Assembly: GCA_026991755.1 (NCBI GenBank)
Contig: JALXAX010000185.1
Coordinates: 1 to 36,893 of the forward strand
From: Thiotrichaceae bacterium
Lineage (GTDB): Bacteria > Pseudomonadota > Gammaproteobacteria > Thiotrichales > Thiotrichaceae
Direction: 5' to 3'
Length of the DNA: 36,893 nt
The position numbers and the translations under genes are program-made. Shown here in pieces: positions 24,827 to 33,251 of this stretch. Under the pieces are notes generated by a model. That model did not search any database. It was not told the DNA's origin and was given only the letters and a program-made list of their open reading frames with translations. Within the stretch, counting starts at the first letter, position 1, and every line of letters begins with the position of its first letter.

Positions 24827-25379
24827 TAATCCACCCTCCCAATTGATCTTTTAGTGAGTGCATAGCACGGGAAAAATGGGTTTTCACGCTACCCTCACCA
24901 CATTGCATAATCGCAGCGGTCTCTTTAATGCTCAACCCTTGCCATTGGCGTAATAAATAAGCCTCCTGTTGGCGGGGAGGTAATTGCTGTAAAGCGGCTT
25001 CAAACTGGCTGGATAACTCATCCGCACTGAGTTGTGAGTGGGTTGAATTAGACGCTGTGTTATCTGCATCGGTATGAAAATTGTCGTATTCCTCTTCGGG
25101 TTCACCAAGCTGAGAAAACGGCAATATATGGCGTAATTTACGTCGCCATGTCTGTTTGCGTTGCCAGTCAGTAATACGACGCGTGAGAATTTTGTAGAAC
25201 AAATTAGTCCATGCTTCTTCCTCATAACGATGTGCTGATCTGACAAAACCCATCATGGTTTCCTGTAAAATGTCTAATGCGGTATCTTCGTCTTTTAGCC
25301 TAAAGACGGCAAAAGCTAATGTTTTAGAGCGAATTTGACCTAAAAAACGCTCAAGTTCTCTATCAATGTTTGGTTTCAC
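24816..25379 (-). CDS. ECF-type RNA polymerase sigma factor
   Basis: 187 residues with a GTG start at 25379 (AGGA 8 bases upstream). Region 2: DEDTALDILQETMMGFVRSA, then NLFYKILTRRITDWQRKQ. Region 4: LPPRQQEAYLLRQWQGLSIK, ETAAIMQCGEGSVKTHFSRA. There is no C-terminal Cys-rich domain as in CorE-type copper sigma factors. First gene of a five-gene operon of overlapping or closely spaced genes. A promoter-like site upstream (25419-25443) matches that of the lipoprotein oxidase, suggesting autoregulation and a copper-oxidase regulon. Confidence 0.93.
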   Translation of the reverse strand: MKPNIDRELERFLGQIRSKTLAFAVFRLKDEDTALDILQETMMGFVRSAHRYEEEAWTNLFYKILTRRITDWQRKQTWRRKLRHILPFSQLGEPEEEYDNFHTDADNTASNSTHSQLSADELSSQFEAALQQLPPRQQEAYLLRQWQGLSIKETAAIMQCGEGSVKTHFSRAMHSLKDQLGGWINET

Positions 25380-25418
25380 ACCAAGATCCTTTTTCTGCCA
25401 GAAGCAGTTATCTCTTAC

Positions 25419-25443
25419 TTCGAGCGGAAGATGAAAAGGTTGA
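25419..25443 (-). promoter_or_regulatory. ECF-type promoter of the sigma factor operon
   Basis: Minus strand GTCAACCTTTT, then, 16 bases after AAC, CGAAGT. AAC-N16-CG is the spacing of ECF promoters. It is about 40 bases upstream of the GTG start and matches the site at 20510-20534. Confidence 0.6.
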
Positions 25444-25561
25444 CGGGGCGATTAATTATTCTACGAACTAATATTTCAAGCCAAAGGAGGCTATAGAGAA
25501 GCAATAGAAATCCTGATTACATAGCTGTCTCAGTCATACTTGTAAATATATAATAAAATCC

Positions 25562-25639
25562 GTAGGTTGGGCTGACGTTAGGAACCCCAACAAATGATGT
25601 AGCACTCATGTTGGGGTTCGTTCCTCACCCGCAACCTAC
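25562..25639. repeat. GTAGGTTG...CAACCTAC palindrome
   Basis: A 78-bp imperfect palindrome: GTAGGTTGGGCTGACGTTAG and GAACCCCAACA on the left arm, TGTTGGGGTTCGTTCCTCAC and CCGCAACCTAC on the right. Related sequences are at 20604-20636 and 35010-35077. It lies in the 361-bp gap between the sigma gene and the Cys-rich protein; no gene is seen in the gap. Confidence 0.75.
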
Positions 25640-25740
25640 TGCTTTGTATAAATATTTATATTTCTTTATGATGATGCCTGTAACTATGGCTGGGGTAGCG
25701 AGCAATCAGGTAGATAATTAACCCAGTGGAAGGATGGGTT

Positions 25741-26085
25741 TTATGATAGAGGAGGTGGTAATTCTGGAAGAGTAGGGCGACTAATAGCGCCAAGTTTGTA
25801 ATAAGTATTAGCAACAGGAGAGTGGATAAAAGCGGGACTGCTTAGTAAAGCATAAATAATAGAAACGGATAAATGAGCGCAACTACAAGAGCAATTTGCA
25901 CATTGTTTGTCGCAACAATCGTGTTTAGCTTTGGCACTATGGTTGCATGTGTTAGAGGTGTTTGTACGAATTGTGTTTTCTGAAACGGCACTATGCTTTC
26001 CATCACAACTAGGCTGTGCATTACTCGTTAAAGGAGTTAGCAATAAAGAAATAGCAACTAATAGGGAAAAAATCTTTTTTAGCAT
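25741..26085 (-). CDS. Small secreted Cys-rich protein
   Basis: 114 residues: a signal peptide (MLKKIFSLLVAISLLLTPLT, cleavage near SNA-QPS), a His/Cys region (SCDGKHSA, NTCNHSAKAKHDCCDKQCAN, CSCSCAH), a hydrophobic middle and the tail SRPTLPELPPPLS. No named family. The Cys/His cluster suggests metal binding in the periplasm. It has the same build as the protein at 16987-17403. A TTGACA...AACAAT pair with 17-bp spacing lies upstream on the minus strand (26145-26118). No clear ribosome-binding site. Confidence 0.68.
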   Translation of the reverse strand: MLKKIFSLLVAISLLLTPLTSNAQPSCDGKHSAVSENTIRTNTSNTCNHSAKAKHDCCDKQCANCSCSCAHLSVSIIYALLSSPAFIHSPVANTYYKLGAISRPTLPELPPPLS

Positions 26086-26389
26086 AGATGACAGGGGTGT
26101 GACTTAAAATCTGTTTTTGATTGTTACTTCTGGTTAATTTTTTGTCAATATAAAGGGTGAGAAATTTTAGGTTTATAGACGGTTTCCACTGCGGTTCTTG
26201 TACCCCCCATGATGAGGTTTCCTTTTTGTTCTGTTTTATCTATGAATAAACAGATTGAACTGAATGCCCATATCTATCAGCCACAACAAACGGTAGAATT
26301 ACTAAAATAAGCGTTAATAGTCAACTAAACCAATACAATAAAGTAGAGTGAATATACTCATCTCTACAGACAGAACCCAAGGATACAAA
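26086..26389. other. Divergent intergenic region
   Basis: 304 bp between the Cys-rich gene (-) and mod (+). It holds a sigma70-like promoter candidate on the minus strand. A 22-codon frame (about 26249-26317) has no ribosome-binding site and is not called. No repeat seen. Confidence 0.4.
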
Positions 26390-28282
26390 ATGGATAAAAT
26401 CACTGCGAACAGTTCAGAGGCTCAGAGTGCCGATATCGTTGCGGATAATATCGAACAACTCAAAGTGCTATTTCCTGAAGCGTTTACAGAAGATGGGGTG
26501 AATTTTGAGAGCTTGCGTCAACTATTAGGTGATGCGGGTGTGCTGGATGACGGCGAAGAAAAATATGGGCTAAACTGGCATGGCAAGAAACAGGCAAGAC
26601 AAATAGCATTAACACCCTCAACAGGGACATTGCGACCCTGTCCTGAAGAAAGTGTGGATTGGGATACGACACAAAACCTGTTTATTGAAGGCGATAACCT
26701 TGAAGTCTTAAAGCTCTTGCAGAAATCGTATGCGGGTAAGGTGAAGATGATTTATATCGACCCACCGTATAACACGGGTAAGGAATTTATTTATCCTGAT
26801 AAGTATCAGGACAATCTGGATACCTATTTGAAATATACGGGACAGGTTGATGATGAGGGTATGAAGTTTTCCAGTAATACGGAGACAACAGGGCGCAAGC
26901 ATACGAATTGGTTGAATATGATGTATCCGCGTTTGAAGCTAGCTCGGAATTTGCTTAAGCAGGATGGAGTTATCTTTATTTCTATTGATGACAATGAAGT
27001 TGCTAACTTAAAAAATGTATGTAATGAAATCTTTGGTGCTGACAATTTCGTTTCAAACATTGTGTGGCAAAAAAAATATTCTGTATCAAATGATGATCCA
27101 AGTATTGCACCTATGCATGATCACATCTTGGTATACAGGAAGACAGATTTGTTTAAGAGGGGGTTATTTCCACGTACAGAAAAACAATTAAAACGATATA
27201 CAAATATTGATCATGACCCTCGTGGAGACTGGGCATCAGGTGAATATGTTAGTAGTAAAACTAAAGAACAAAGGCCGACACTATGGTATCCAATTATACA
27301 CCCTAAAACAGGTGATGAAGTGTGGCCCGACTCAAAAGCTGTATGGAGATATTCACAAGATAAGCATAAAAAGCTAGAAGCTGAAGGCCGTCTCTTTTGG
27401 GGAATAGATTACTCATATAAGCTCCCAAGACTTAAGCGCTATATTAGTGAAATGAAAGATGGTGTAGTACCTTCAACATGGTGGACATTTAAAGACGCTG
27501 GTCATAATGATGAAGGGCAAAAGGAAACAGCTAAACTACTCGGGAAAAAAATATTTACTACGCCAAAACCCATTAAATTAATTAAGCAAATGCTGATAGT
27601 TGGAACTAAAGAGGATGAAGTAGTTTTAGATTTCTTTGCAGGGTCATGTGCTACAGCACACGCAGTTATTGATTACTCCCAAAAGAAACCTACAAATACT
27701 AACTTTATTATGGTTCAACTTCCTGAACCCTGTTCTGAAAAATCAGAAGCTTTTAGTATTGGCTACAAAACAATTGCAGATATAGGCAAAGAACGCATCC
27801 GCCGAGCCGCCAAAAAAATCAAACAAGAAAACCCAGACTACCAAGGCGACTTAGGCTTCAAAGTCTTCAAACTAGCCAGCTCCAATATCAAAGCATGGAA
27901 CCCTGATAAAACCGACTTGGAGCAAACCCTGCTAGATCATCAAGAACACCTGGTTTCAGGACGCACCGAACAAGATGTATTGTACGAACTGCTGTTAAAA
28001 CGGGGCGTGGATTTAACCGTTCCTATCGAAGCCAAAGAGGTCAATGAAAAAGCCATTTACTCCATTGGCTATGGCGTGTTGTTTGCCTGTCTGGATGAAT
28101 CACTAGCTCATGATGATATTGAAGGAGTGGCACAAGCGATTATCGCATGGCACAAGGCACTCAAGCCCGCGACCGACACCCATGTTTTCTTTCGTGATAG
28201 CGCGTTTGTAGATGATGTGGCAAAAACCAATATGGCGGCTATACTTGAGCAAAATGGTATTCATCATGTGCGGAGTTTATAG
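26390..28282 (+). CDS. mod: Type III restriction-modification system, methyltransferase subunit Mod
   Basis: 630 residues from the ATG at 26390 (AAGGA 6 bases upstream). Beta-class N6-adenine DNA methyltransferase: DPPYNTG (D124-G130) comes first, then the target-recognition region, then the SAM motif DFFAGSCATAHAV (from D414; CA in place of the usual GT), and the C-terminal RIRRAAKKIKQENPDYQGDL typical of Mod. Mod sets the recognition site and is needed by Res. The middle (about 26990-27780) is more AT-rich than the flanks, so the target-recognition part may have been exchanged. No simple repeats for phase variation are seen. First gene of the locus. Confidence 0.95.
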   Translation: MDKITANSSEAQSADIVADNIEQLKVLFPEAFTEDGVNFESLRQLLGDAGVLDDGEEKYGLNWHGKKQARQIALTPSTGTLRPCPEESVDWDTTQNLFIEGDNLEVLKLLQKSYAGKVKMIYIDPPYNTGKEFIYPDKYQDNLDTYLKYTGQVDDEGMKFSSNTETTGRKHTNWLNMMYPRLKLARNLLKQDGVIFISIDDNEVANLKNVCNEIFGADNFVSNIVWQKKYSVSNDDPSIAPMHDHILVYRKTDLFKRGLFPRTEKQLKRYTNIDHDPRGDWASGEYVSSKTKEQRPTLWYPIIHPKTGDEVWPDSKAVWRYSQDKHKKLEAEGRLFWGIDYSYKLPRLKRYISEMKDGVVPSTWWTFKDAGHNDEGQKETAKLLGKKIFTTPKPIKLIKQMLIVGTKEDEVVLDFFAGSCATAHAVIDYSQKKPTNTNFIMVQLPEPCSEKSEAFSIGYKTIADIGKERIRRAAKKIKQENPDYQGDLGFKVFKLASSNIKAWNPDKTDLEQTLLDHQEHLVSGRTEQDVLYELLLKRGVDLTVPIEAKEVNEKAIYSIGYGVLFACLDESLAHDDIEGVAQAIIAWHKALKPATDTHVFFRDSAFVDDVAKTNMAAILEQNGIHHVRSL

Positions 28283-28332
28283 TAAGCGCTACATCATGAT
28301 AAAAACTTCACTGCGATTCAGGTTAAACACTT

Positions 28333-29445
28333 ATGTCCGAAGGTAGAAAAAATCTAAAGCATATTAAAATTAAAGGCTTTAAATCCATTGCTAAACTTGA
28401 TTTGCCAATGGAGCCGCTAAATATTCTTATCGGTGCTAATGGTGCAGGTAAAACGAATCTAATTTCTTTGTTTACGTTCTTGAGTCACTTATCACAAGGG
28501 AAATTGGGAACCTATGTGGAAACAGAAGGCGGTGCTGAGCGATTCTTTCATTTTGGCACACGAAATACTGATAAAATCACACTGGACTTAATGGTAGATA
28601 TCAATAGCTACCATGTTGAGTTTGTAGCAAATCTTGATGATGATTCACTGGTCTTTTCTAAAGAGTATTGCATGATTGATTCATCACGAAGCATCTATTA
28701 TCTTAAACCCAAAAAGGGTGAAAGTGGTTTTACTTCTTTGGCTACAAGTGAACGTGTGCAACGCTATACCAAAGAATACCTTAAAAAGTGCCGTGTTTAT
28801 CATTTCCATGACACAAGTAGTCAGGCTCGATTTAAAAAAACGAATAAAATAACGAATCAACATTATTTAGAAAAAGATGCAGCCAATATTGCTCCTTTTC
28901 TTTATGGACTAAAAAATAGCAAAACAGAAAGCAATCGTAAGGCGTATCAGCAAATTGTTTCTGCCATTCAGGTAGTCGCCCCTTTCTTTCATGATTTCTA
29001 TCTTGAACCTAACGGTGAAGAGGGTGATAGAAATATTCGTCTACGCTGGACGCATACACAATATGATACCCCTTTTAGTGCCAATGTGCTGTCTGATGGT
29101 ACGGCACGATTTATGTGTTTAGCGACGTTGTTTTTACAACCCCCATCACGTTGCCCGGATACGATTATTCTTGATGAGCCTGAGCTAGGCTTGCACCCAG
29201 TAGCCTTGAATATTTTAGCCGATATTATTAAGGCGGTCTCTAAAACAACACAGGTTATTTGTTCAACACAGTCGGTTGAATTTGCAAATTTTTTCCAGCC
29301 AAAAGACTTTATTGTTGTCGATGCCCAAAAGGGTGTTTCCACCTTCAAACGTCTGGATAAAGAACAGCTTGATGGGTGGCTAGAGGAATATGGTATGGGG
29401 GAAATTTGGCGTAAAAACCTCATTGGAGGTCGTCCAGCATGGTAA
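28333..29445 (+). CDS. AAA ATPase (RecF/OLD-like, AAA_21 type) inside the R-M locus
   Basis: 370 residues. ABC/SMC-type ATPase domain: start LKHIKIKGFKSIAKLDLP, Walker A GANGAGKT (34-41), signature-like LSDGT (253-257), Walker B IILDEPELGLHP (278-289), and D-loop/His region CSTQSVEF. No coiled-coil long enough for SMC. This is the type found with TOPRIM-like partners in OLD/PARIS-type and RloA/RloB-type loci. It starts 50 bases after mod and overlaps the next gene by 7 bases. A defence role is inferred from context. Confidence 0.9.
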   Translation: MSEGRKNLKHIKIKGFKSIAKLDLPMEPLNILIGANGAGKTNLISLFTFLSHLSQGKLGTYVETEGGAERFFHFGTRNTDKITLDLMVDINSYHVEFVANLDDDSLVFSKEYCMIDSSRSIYYLKPKKGESGFTSLATSERVQRYTKEYLKKCRVYHFHDTSSQARFKKTNKITNQHYLEKDAANIAPFLYGLKNSKTESNRKAYQQIVSAIQVVAPFFHDFYLEPNGEEGDRNIRLRWTHTQYDTPFSANVLSDGTARFMCLATLFLQPPSRCPDTIILDEPELGLHPVALNILADIIKAVSKTTQVICSTQSVEFANFFQPKDFIVVDAQKGVSTFKRLDKEQLDGWLEEYGMGEIWRKNLIGGRPAW

Positions 29446-30038
29446 GGGTTGGAGTCTCTGTAGAAGGGCTTACAGAAAAGCTATTTATTGAGGTGTGCCT
29501 TGCACCTTATTTTCTCAATAAGAATATGATACTTACGCCTATTTCCCTTGATGGCAATATAAGCGTTGACCGTATCAGGAGTGAACTTAAAAAGTTGCTT
29601 AATAACTTTGATTTCATAACCACCTTCTATGATTTTTATGGCTTCAAGAAAAAAGAGGTAGGTGAAACGAAGGAAAGCTTAGAGAAACGTATTTTAGATG
29701 CTATGCCTGAAAATAGCCGTGAAAGAGTTATCTCTTATATTCAAGTATACGAATTTGAAAGTCTTTTATTCTCTTCCCCAGAAATAATGGAGGATGAAAT
29801 AGGTAAAAAGGGTTTATCCGATTGGGCTACCCATATCCTCGATGCGTTTAATCAAAACCCTGAAGCTATCAATGATTCACCTCAAACAGCCCCTTCAAAG
29901 CGTTTAGAAAAAGAATCAACGTATGTGAAAACACTACATGGGCCTAATATTGCCTTGGCAATTGGTATTGATGAACTACGAAGTCAATGTGAGGGTTTTG
30001 ATGGGTGGATTACTCGGTTAGAAGCGTTAGGTCATTGA
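29439..30038 (+). CDS. DUF4276 protein, putative TOPRIM-like nuclease partner
   Basis: 199 residues. Family signatures: VSVEGLTEKLFIE near the start (E9, E13), FYDFYGF (D65), and YIQVYEFESLLFS (E105, E107), the layout of DUF4276, which is related to TOPRIM/OLD nucleases. Acidic residues could bind metal. The ATG has GGAGG 9 bases upstream, and the start overlaps the stop of the ATPase gene, so the two are coupled. Partner of the ATPase by order and overlap; the activity is not proven. Confidence 0.87.
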   Translation: MVRVGVSVEGLTEKLFIEVCLAPYFLNKNMILTPISLDGNISVDRIRSELKKLLNNFDFITTFYDFYGFKKKEVGETKESLEKRILDAMPENSRERVISYIQVYEFESLLFSSPEIMEDEIGKKGLSDWATHILDAFNQNPEAINDSPQTAPSKRLEKESTYVKTLHGPNIALAIGIDELRSQCEGFDGWITRLEALGH

Positions 30039-30067
30039 ACCTGCCTAAACAAGTAATACTTTTGCGG

Positions 30068-30098
30068 GTCGGATGGCGCTATCGCTTATTCGACCTAC
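30068..30098. repeat. GGTCGGAT...ATTCGACC hairpin repeat
   Basis: GTCGGATGGCGCTATCGCTT is followed by ATTCGACCTAC; the ends GTCGGAT and ATTCGAC pair with one wobble, and GGCGCTATCGCT forms a smaller dyad. It is of the common short intergenic palindrome type. It separates the DUF4276 and res genes. Confidence 0.6.
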
Positions 30099-30138
30099 AT
30101 AGACTTTTAAACACCACTCCTGAAAAAATAAGGATACT

Positions 30139-33100
30139 ATGAAGCTACATTTTGAAGATAACTTAGATTTTCAACAAAAAGCTATTGCAGCCGTTGTTGA
30201 TTTATTCAAGGGACAGGAAATTACCCAATCTGAGTTCTCTGTATTAGCAAGACCTGATAGCGGTAAGCAGCAAGCGCTTTCAGGTCTGGTGGAAACGGAT
30301 TTAGGCGTAGGTAATCGCTTAAACCTGCTGGATGATGAGTTACTTGATAATCTAAAAGCGATTCAGTTACGCAATGGTTTACGCCCCAGCGATGCCTTAC
30401 GCAGTGGTGATTTTACCGTTGAAATGGAGACGGGAACGGGTAAAACCTACGTTTACTTGCGAACTATTTTTGAGTTGAACCGTGACTATGGTTTTAGCAA
30501 ATTTATTATTGTTGTTCCCTCCGTTGCCATTAAAGAAGGCACGTATAAAACGCTAGAGATAACCCGAGAACACTTTGAAGGCTTATACCCCAAAGCGAAG
30601 GGTTATGATTATTTTCTCTATGATTCCACCAAGCCGGGTTTGGTGCGTAACTTTGCTACCAGTTCCAATATTCAGATTATGGTGACTACGGTGGGAGCGA
30701 TTAATAAGAAGTCGGTCAATAATCTGTATAAAGAAAATGAGAATACAGGGGGTGAAAAGCCCATTGAGCTGGTGAAGGCAACCAACCCAATTATTATTGT
30801 GGATGAACCGCAAAGTGTGGACGGCGGTTTGAACGGTAAAGGCAAAGAAGCACTGAGTGCAATGAACCCTTTATGTACCTTGCGCTATTCGGCTACGCAT
30901 ACCACTACACATCACATGGTTTATCGTTTGGACGCGGTTGATGCTTATGAACGGGGGTTAGTAAAACAAATTGAGGTGGCTTCTGCTGAAGTGGAAGGGG
31001 CGACTAACAAACCTTATGTCAAACTCCTATCAACACATAATCGTAGAGGCTCTATTACGGCAAAAATTGAGCTGGATATTCAACGCGGAAAGAACCTGAA
31101 ACGTGCCGTACTGACGGTTGAAGATGGGGATGATCTTGAGCAATTGGCTAATCGTTCACTCTATGAAAATATGCAAATAGGTACGATTAATTGTGCCAAA
31201 AGTGGCAAAGATGGTAAAGGCAATGCGTCTATTGAGCTAAAAGGCCCTGGGGTTGATAAGTTGTTACAGGCGGGTGAAGAACATGCGGGGGTTGATCAGG
31301 ATCAGTTAAAACGTTTAATGATTCGTCGCACCATTAAGGAGCATCTGGATAAGGAGTTATTCTTTGCGGCTAATGGTAATAAAATTAAGGTCTTGAGTTT
31401 ATTTTTTATAGATCGGGTGGAGAATTATCGTCAGTATGATGACGAGGGCAATGCTGAAAAAAGCAAGTATGCGTTGATGTTTGAGGAGGAGTATCAAAGG
31501 CTGGCTAACTCACCTGATTACCAAAGCTTGTTTAAAGAAATTGATCTTGAAACGAATGCATCAGAAGTGCATGAGGGTTATTTCTCCATTGATAAAAAAG
31601 GTCATTATCAAGCGCTGAAAAGAGGTGCGAAAGGTCAGTTATTAGCAAGTAATGATGATAATTTAGAGCGTGCTTACAACCTGATTATGAAGGACAAAGA
31701 GAAATTATTGAGCTTTGATACCAAGCTTAAATTTATCTTTTCTCATTCGGCATTAAAAGAGGGCTGGGATAATCCCAATGTGTTCCAGATTTGTAATTTT
31801 TCTGCTGTGCAAACCGAACGCTGGCGGCGACAAACCATAGGTCGCGGCTTGCGTTTATGTGTCAATCAACAGGGTGTTCGTATTAAAGATCGCAGTATTA
31901 ATACGCTCACGGTTATCGCGAATGAATCCTATGAGCAGTTTGCAGATGCGCTTCAGCGAGATATAGAGGCCGATTTACAGATTACTTTTGGCATTGTTGA
32001 AGGGCATCAATTTGCGAATATCTCGGTGCAAGGAGAGGGTGGAAAGCCTGTTCCATTAGGGGTTGAACAATCAGAAACGGTATTGGCTTATCTTAAAGAA
32101 CAAGGCTATGTGGATGCGAAAGGCAAGGTACAAGATACGTTGCGTGTGGCACTTCGGGACGGCATATTGGAGCTACCTGAAGCTTTTAGTGAGCAACATG
32201 AGGAGATTGTATCAATCCTCAAGAAACTAGCGGGTAAACTGGATATTAAAGATGCAGATAAGCGCAAGACTATTCGTACTCGTGAAGCCATTTTGCAGAG
32301 TGAGGAATTTAAAGCACTTTGGGATCGCGTTAAATATCAAACCACCTATCGTGTTGAGTTTGATAATGATACGTTGATTGAGAAAGCGGCAAGGGCTTTC
32401 ACTGAGTCGCATACCATTACTAAAACACGGCTTTATTTTCGTAAAGCGGATATTGAAATTGGTCGGGGTGGTGTGACAACTGATAACGAAACCGTATCCG
32501 CTCGCACCACGATACAAGAAGATGATATTGATTTACCTGATTTGATTACGGAGCTACAGGACAAAACCCATTTGACCCGCGCCAGTGTGGTACAAATTTT
32601 GATAAAGAGTAATCGGCTGGAGGATTTTAAGAGAAATCCGCAAGAGTTTATCGACCTGGCAGCGGAAGCGATTAATCGCACCAAACGCATGATGTTGGTG
32701 GATGGGATTAAATATACTCGTATAGGTGATGAACATTTTTATGCTCAGGAGTTATTTGAACAAAAAGAGCTAAAAGGTTATCTGGAAAATACGTTAGAAG
32801 CACAAAAGTCCGTTTATACGCATATCGTTTATGACTCTCAAGGGGTTGAGAAAAAGTTTGCAGAAGCGCTGGAAAGGAATGAATCGGTCAAGGTGTATGC
32901 CAAACTGCCTGCATGGTTTACTATTTTCACCCCGCTAGGGTCATATAACCCCGATTGGGCTGTTCTTGTTGATAATGATGGGTCAGAAAAGCTGTATTTT
33001 GTGGTAGAGACCAAAAGCAGTTTATGGCTAGATGATTTACGCCATGCGGAAGGTGGGAAAATCAAATGTGCTGAGGTGCATTTTGATGTGCTTGCTGAGG

Positions 33101-33174
33101 AAAATGGAATGGATAACCCTGCAAGTTATATAAAAGCATCAACCGTTGATGACATGATGAAGCATGTGGATTAA
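30139..33174 (+). CDS. res: Type III restriction endonuclease subunit Res
   Basis: 1011 residues; SF2 helicase plus C-terminal nuclease that cuts with Mod after ATP-driven movement on DNA. Walker A METGTGKT (96-103), motif II DEPQ (222-225), motif III RYSATHTT, motif VI QTIGRGLRL, and a PD-(D/E)xK nuclease at the end (PD939WAVLV ... VVE957TK959SS). The length is normal and the frame intact. AAGGA lies 6 bases before the ATG. The reading frame ends near a converging permease gene. Confidence 0.95.
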   Translation: MKLHFEDNLDFQQKAIAAVVDLFKGQEITQSEFSVLARPDSGKQQALSGLVETDLGVGNRLNLLDDELLDNLKAIQLRNGLRPSDALRSGDFTVEMETGTGKTYVYLRTIFELNRDYGFSKFIIVVPSVAIKEGTYKTLEITREHFEGLYPKAKGYDYFLYDSTKPGLVRNFATSSNIQIMVTTVGAINKKSVNNLYKENENTGGEKPIELVKATNPIIIVDEPQSVDGGLNGKGKEALSAMNPLCTLRYSATHTTTHHMVYRLDAVDAYERGLVKQIEVASAEVEGATNKPYVKLLSTHNRRGSITAKIELDIQRGKNLKRAVLTVEDGDDLEQLANRSLYENMQIGTINCAKSGKDGKGNASIELKGPGVDKLLQAGEEHAGVDQDQLKRLMIRRTIKEHLDKELFFAANGNKIKVLSLFFIDRVENYRQYDDEGNAEKSKYALMFEEEYQRLANSPDYQSLFKEIDLETNASEVHEGYFSIDKKGHYQALKRGAKGQLLASNDDNLERAYNLIMKDKEKLLSFDTKLKFIFSHSALKEGWDNPNVFQICNFSAVQTERWRRQTIGRGLRLCVNQQGVRIKDRSINTLTVIANESYEQFADALQRDIEADLQITFGIVEGHQFANISVQGEGGKPVPLGVEQSETVLAYLKEQGYVDAKGKVQDTLRVALRDGILELPEAFSEQHEEIVSILKKLAGKLDIKDADKRKTIRTREAILQSEEFKALWDRVKYQTTYRVEFDNDTLIEKAARAFTESHTITKTRLYFRKADIEIGRGGVTTDNETVSARTTIQEDDIDLPDLITELQDKTHLTRASVVQILIKSNRLEDFKRNPQEFIDLAAEAINRTKRMMLVDGIKYTRIGDEHFYAQELFEQKELKGYLENTLEAQKSVYTHIVYDSQGVEKKFAEALERNESVKVYAKLPAWFTIFTPLGSYNPDWAVLVDNDGSEKLYFVVETKSSLWLDDLRHAEGGKIKCAEVHFDVLAEENGMDNPASYIKASTVDDMMKHVD

Positions 33175-33208
33175 CCGAGCTTTCGTGATCCAGCTGCGTT
33201 TTTTGGTT

Positions 33209-33245
33209 CACCTGAATCTGCATTGAAGTCACGGATTCAGGGTTC
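33209..33245. terminator. Inverted repeat between converging res and permease genes
   Basis: CCTGAATC and GATTCAGG are exact complements across about 15 bases. No T tract follows on either strand, so it may be a repeat or a weak bidirectional terminator. Confidence 0.35.
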
Positions 33246-33251
33246 AATCAA

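Noticed and set aside
26249-26317. 22-codon frame upstream of mod
   Set aside because: No ribosome-binding site and no recognisable content.
27629-27667. Mod SAM motif FAGSCATAH as an inactivating change
   Set aside because: Changes at the third motif position occur in type III Mod proteins, and the frame and DPPY motif are intact, so inactivation is not supported.
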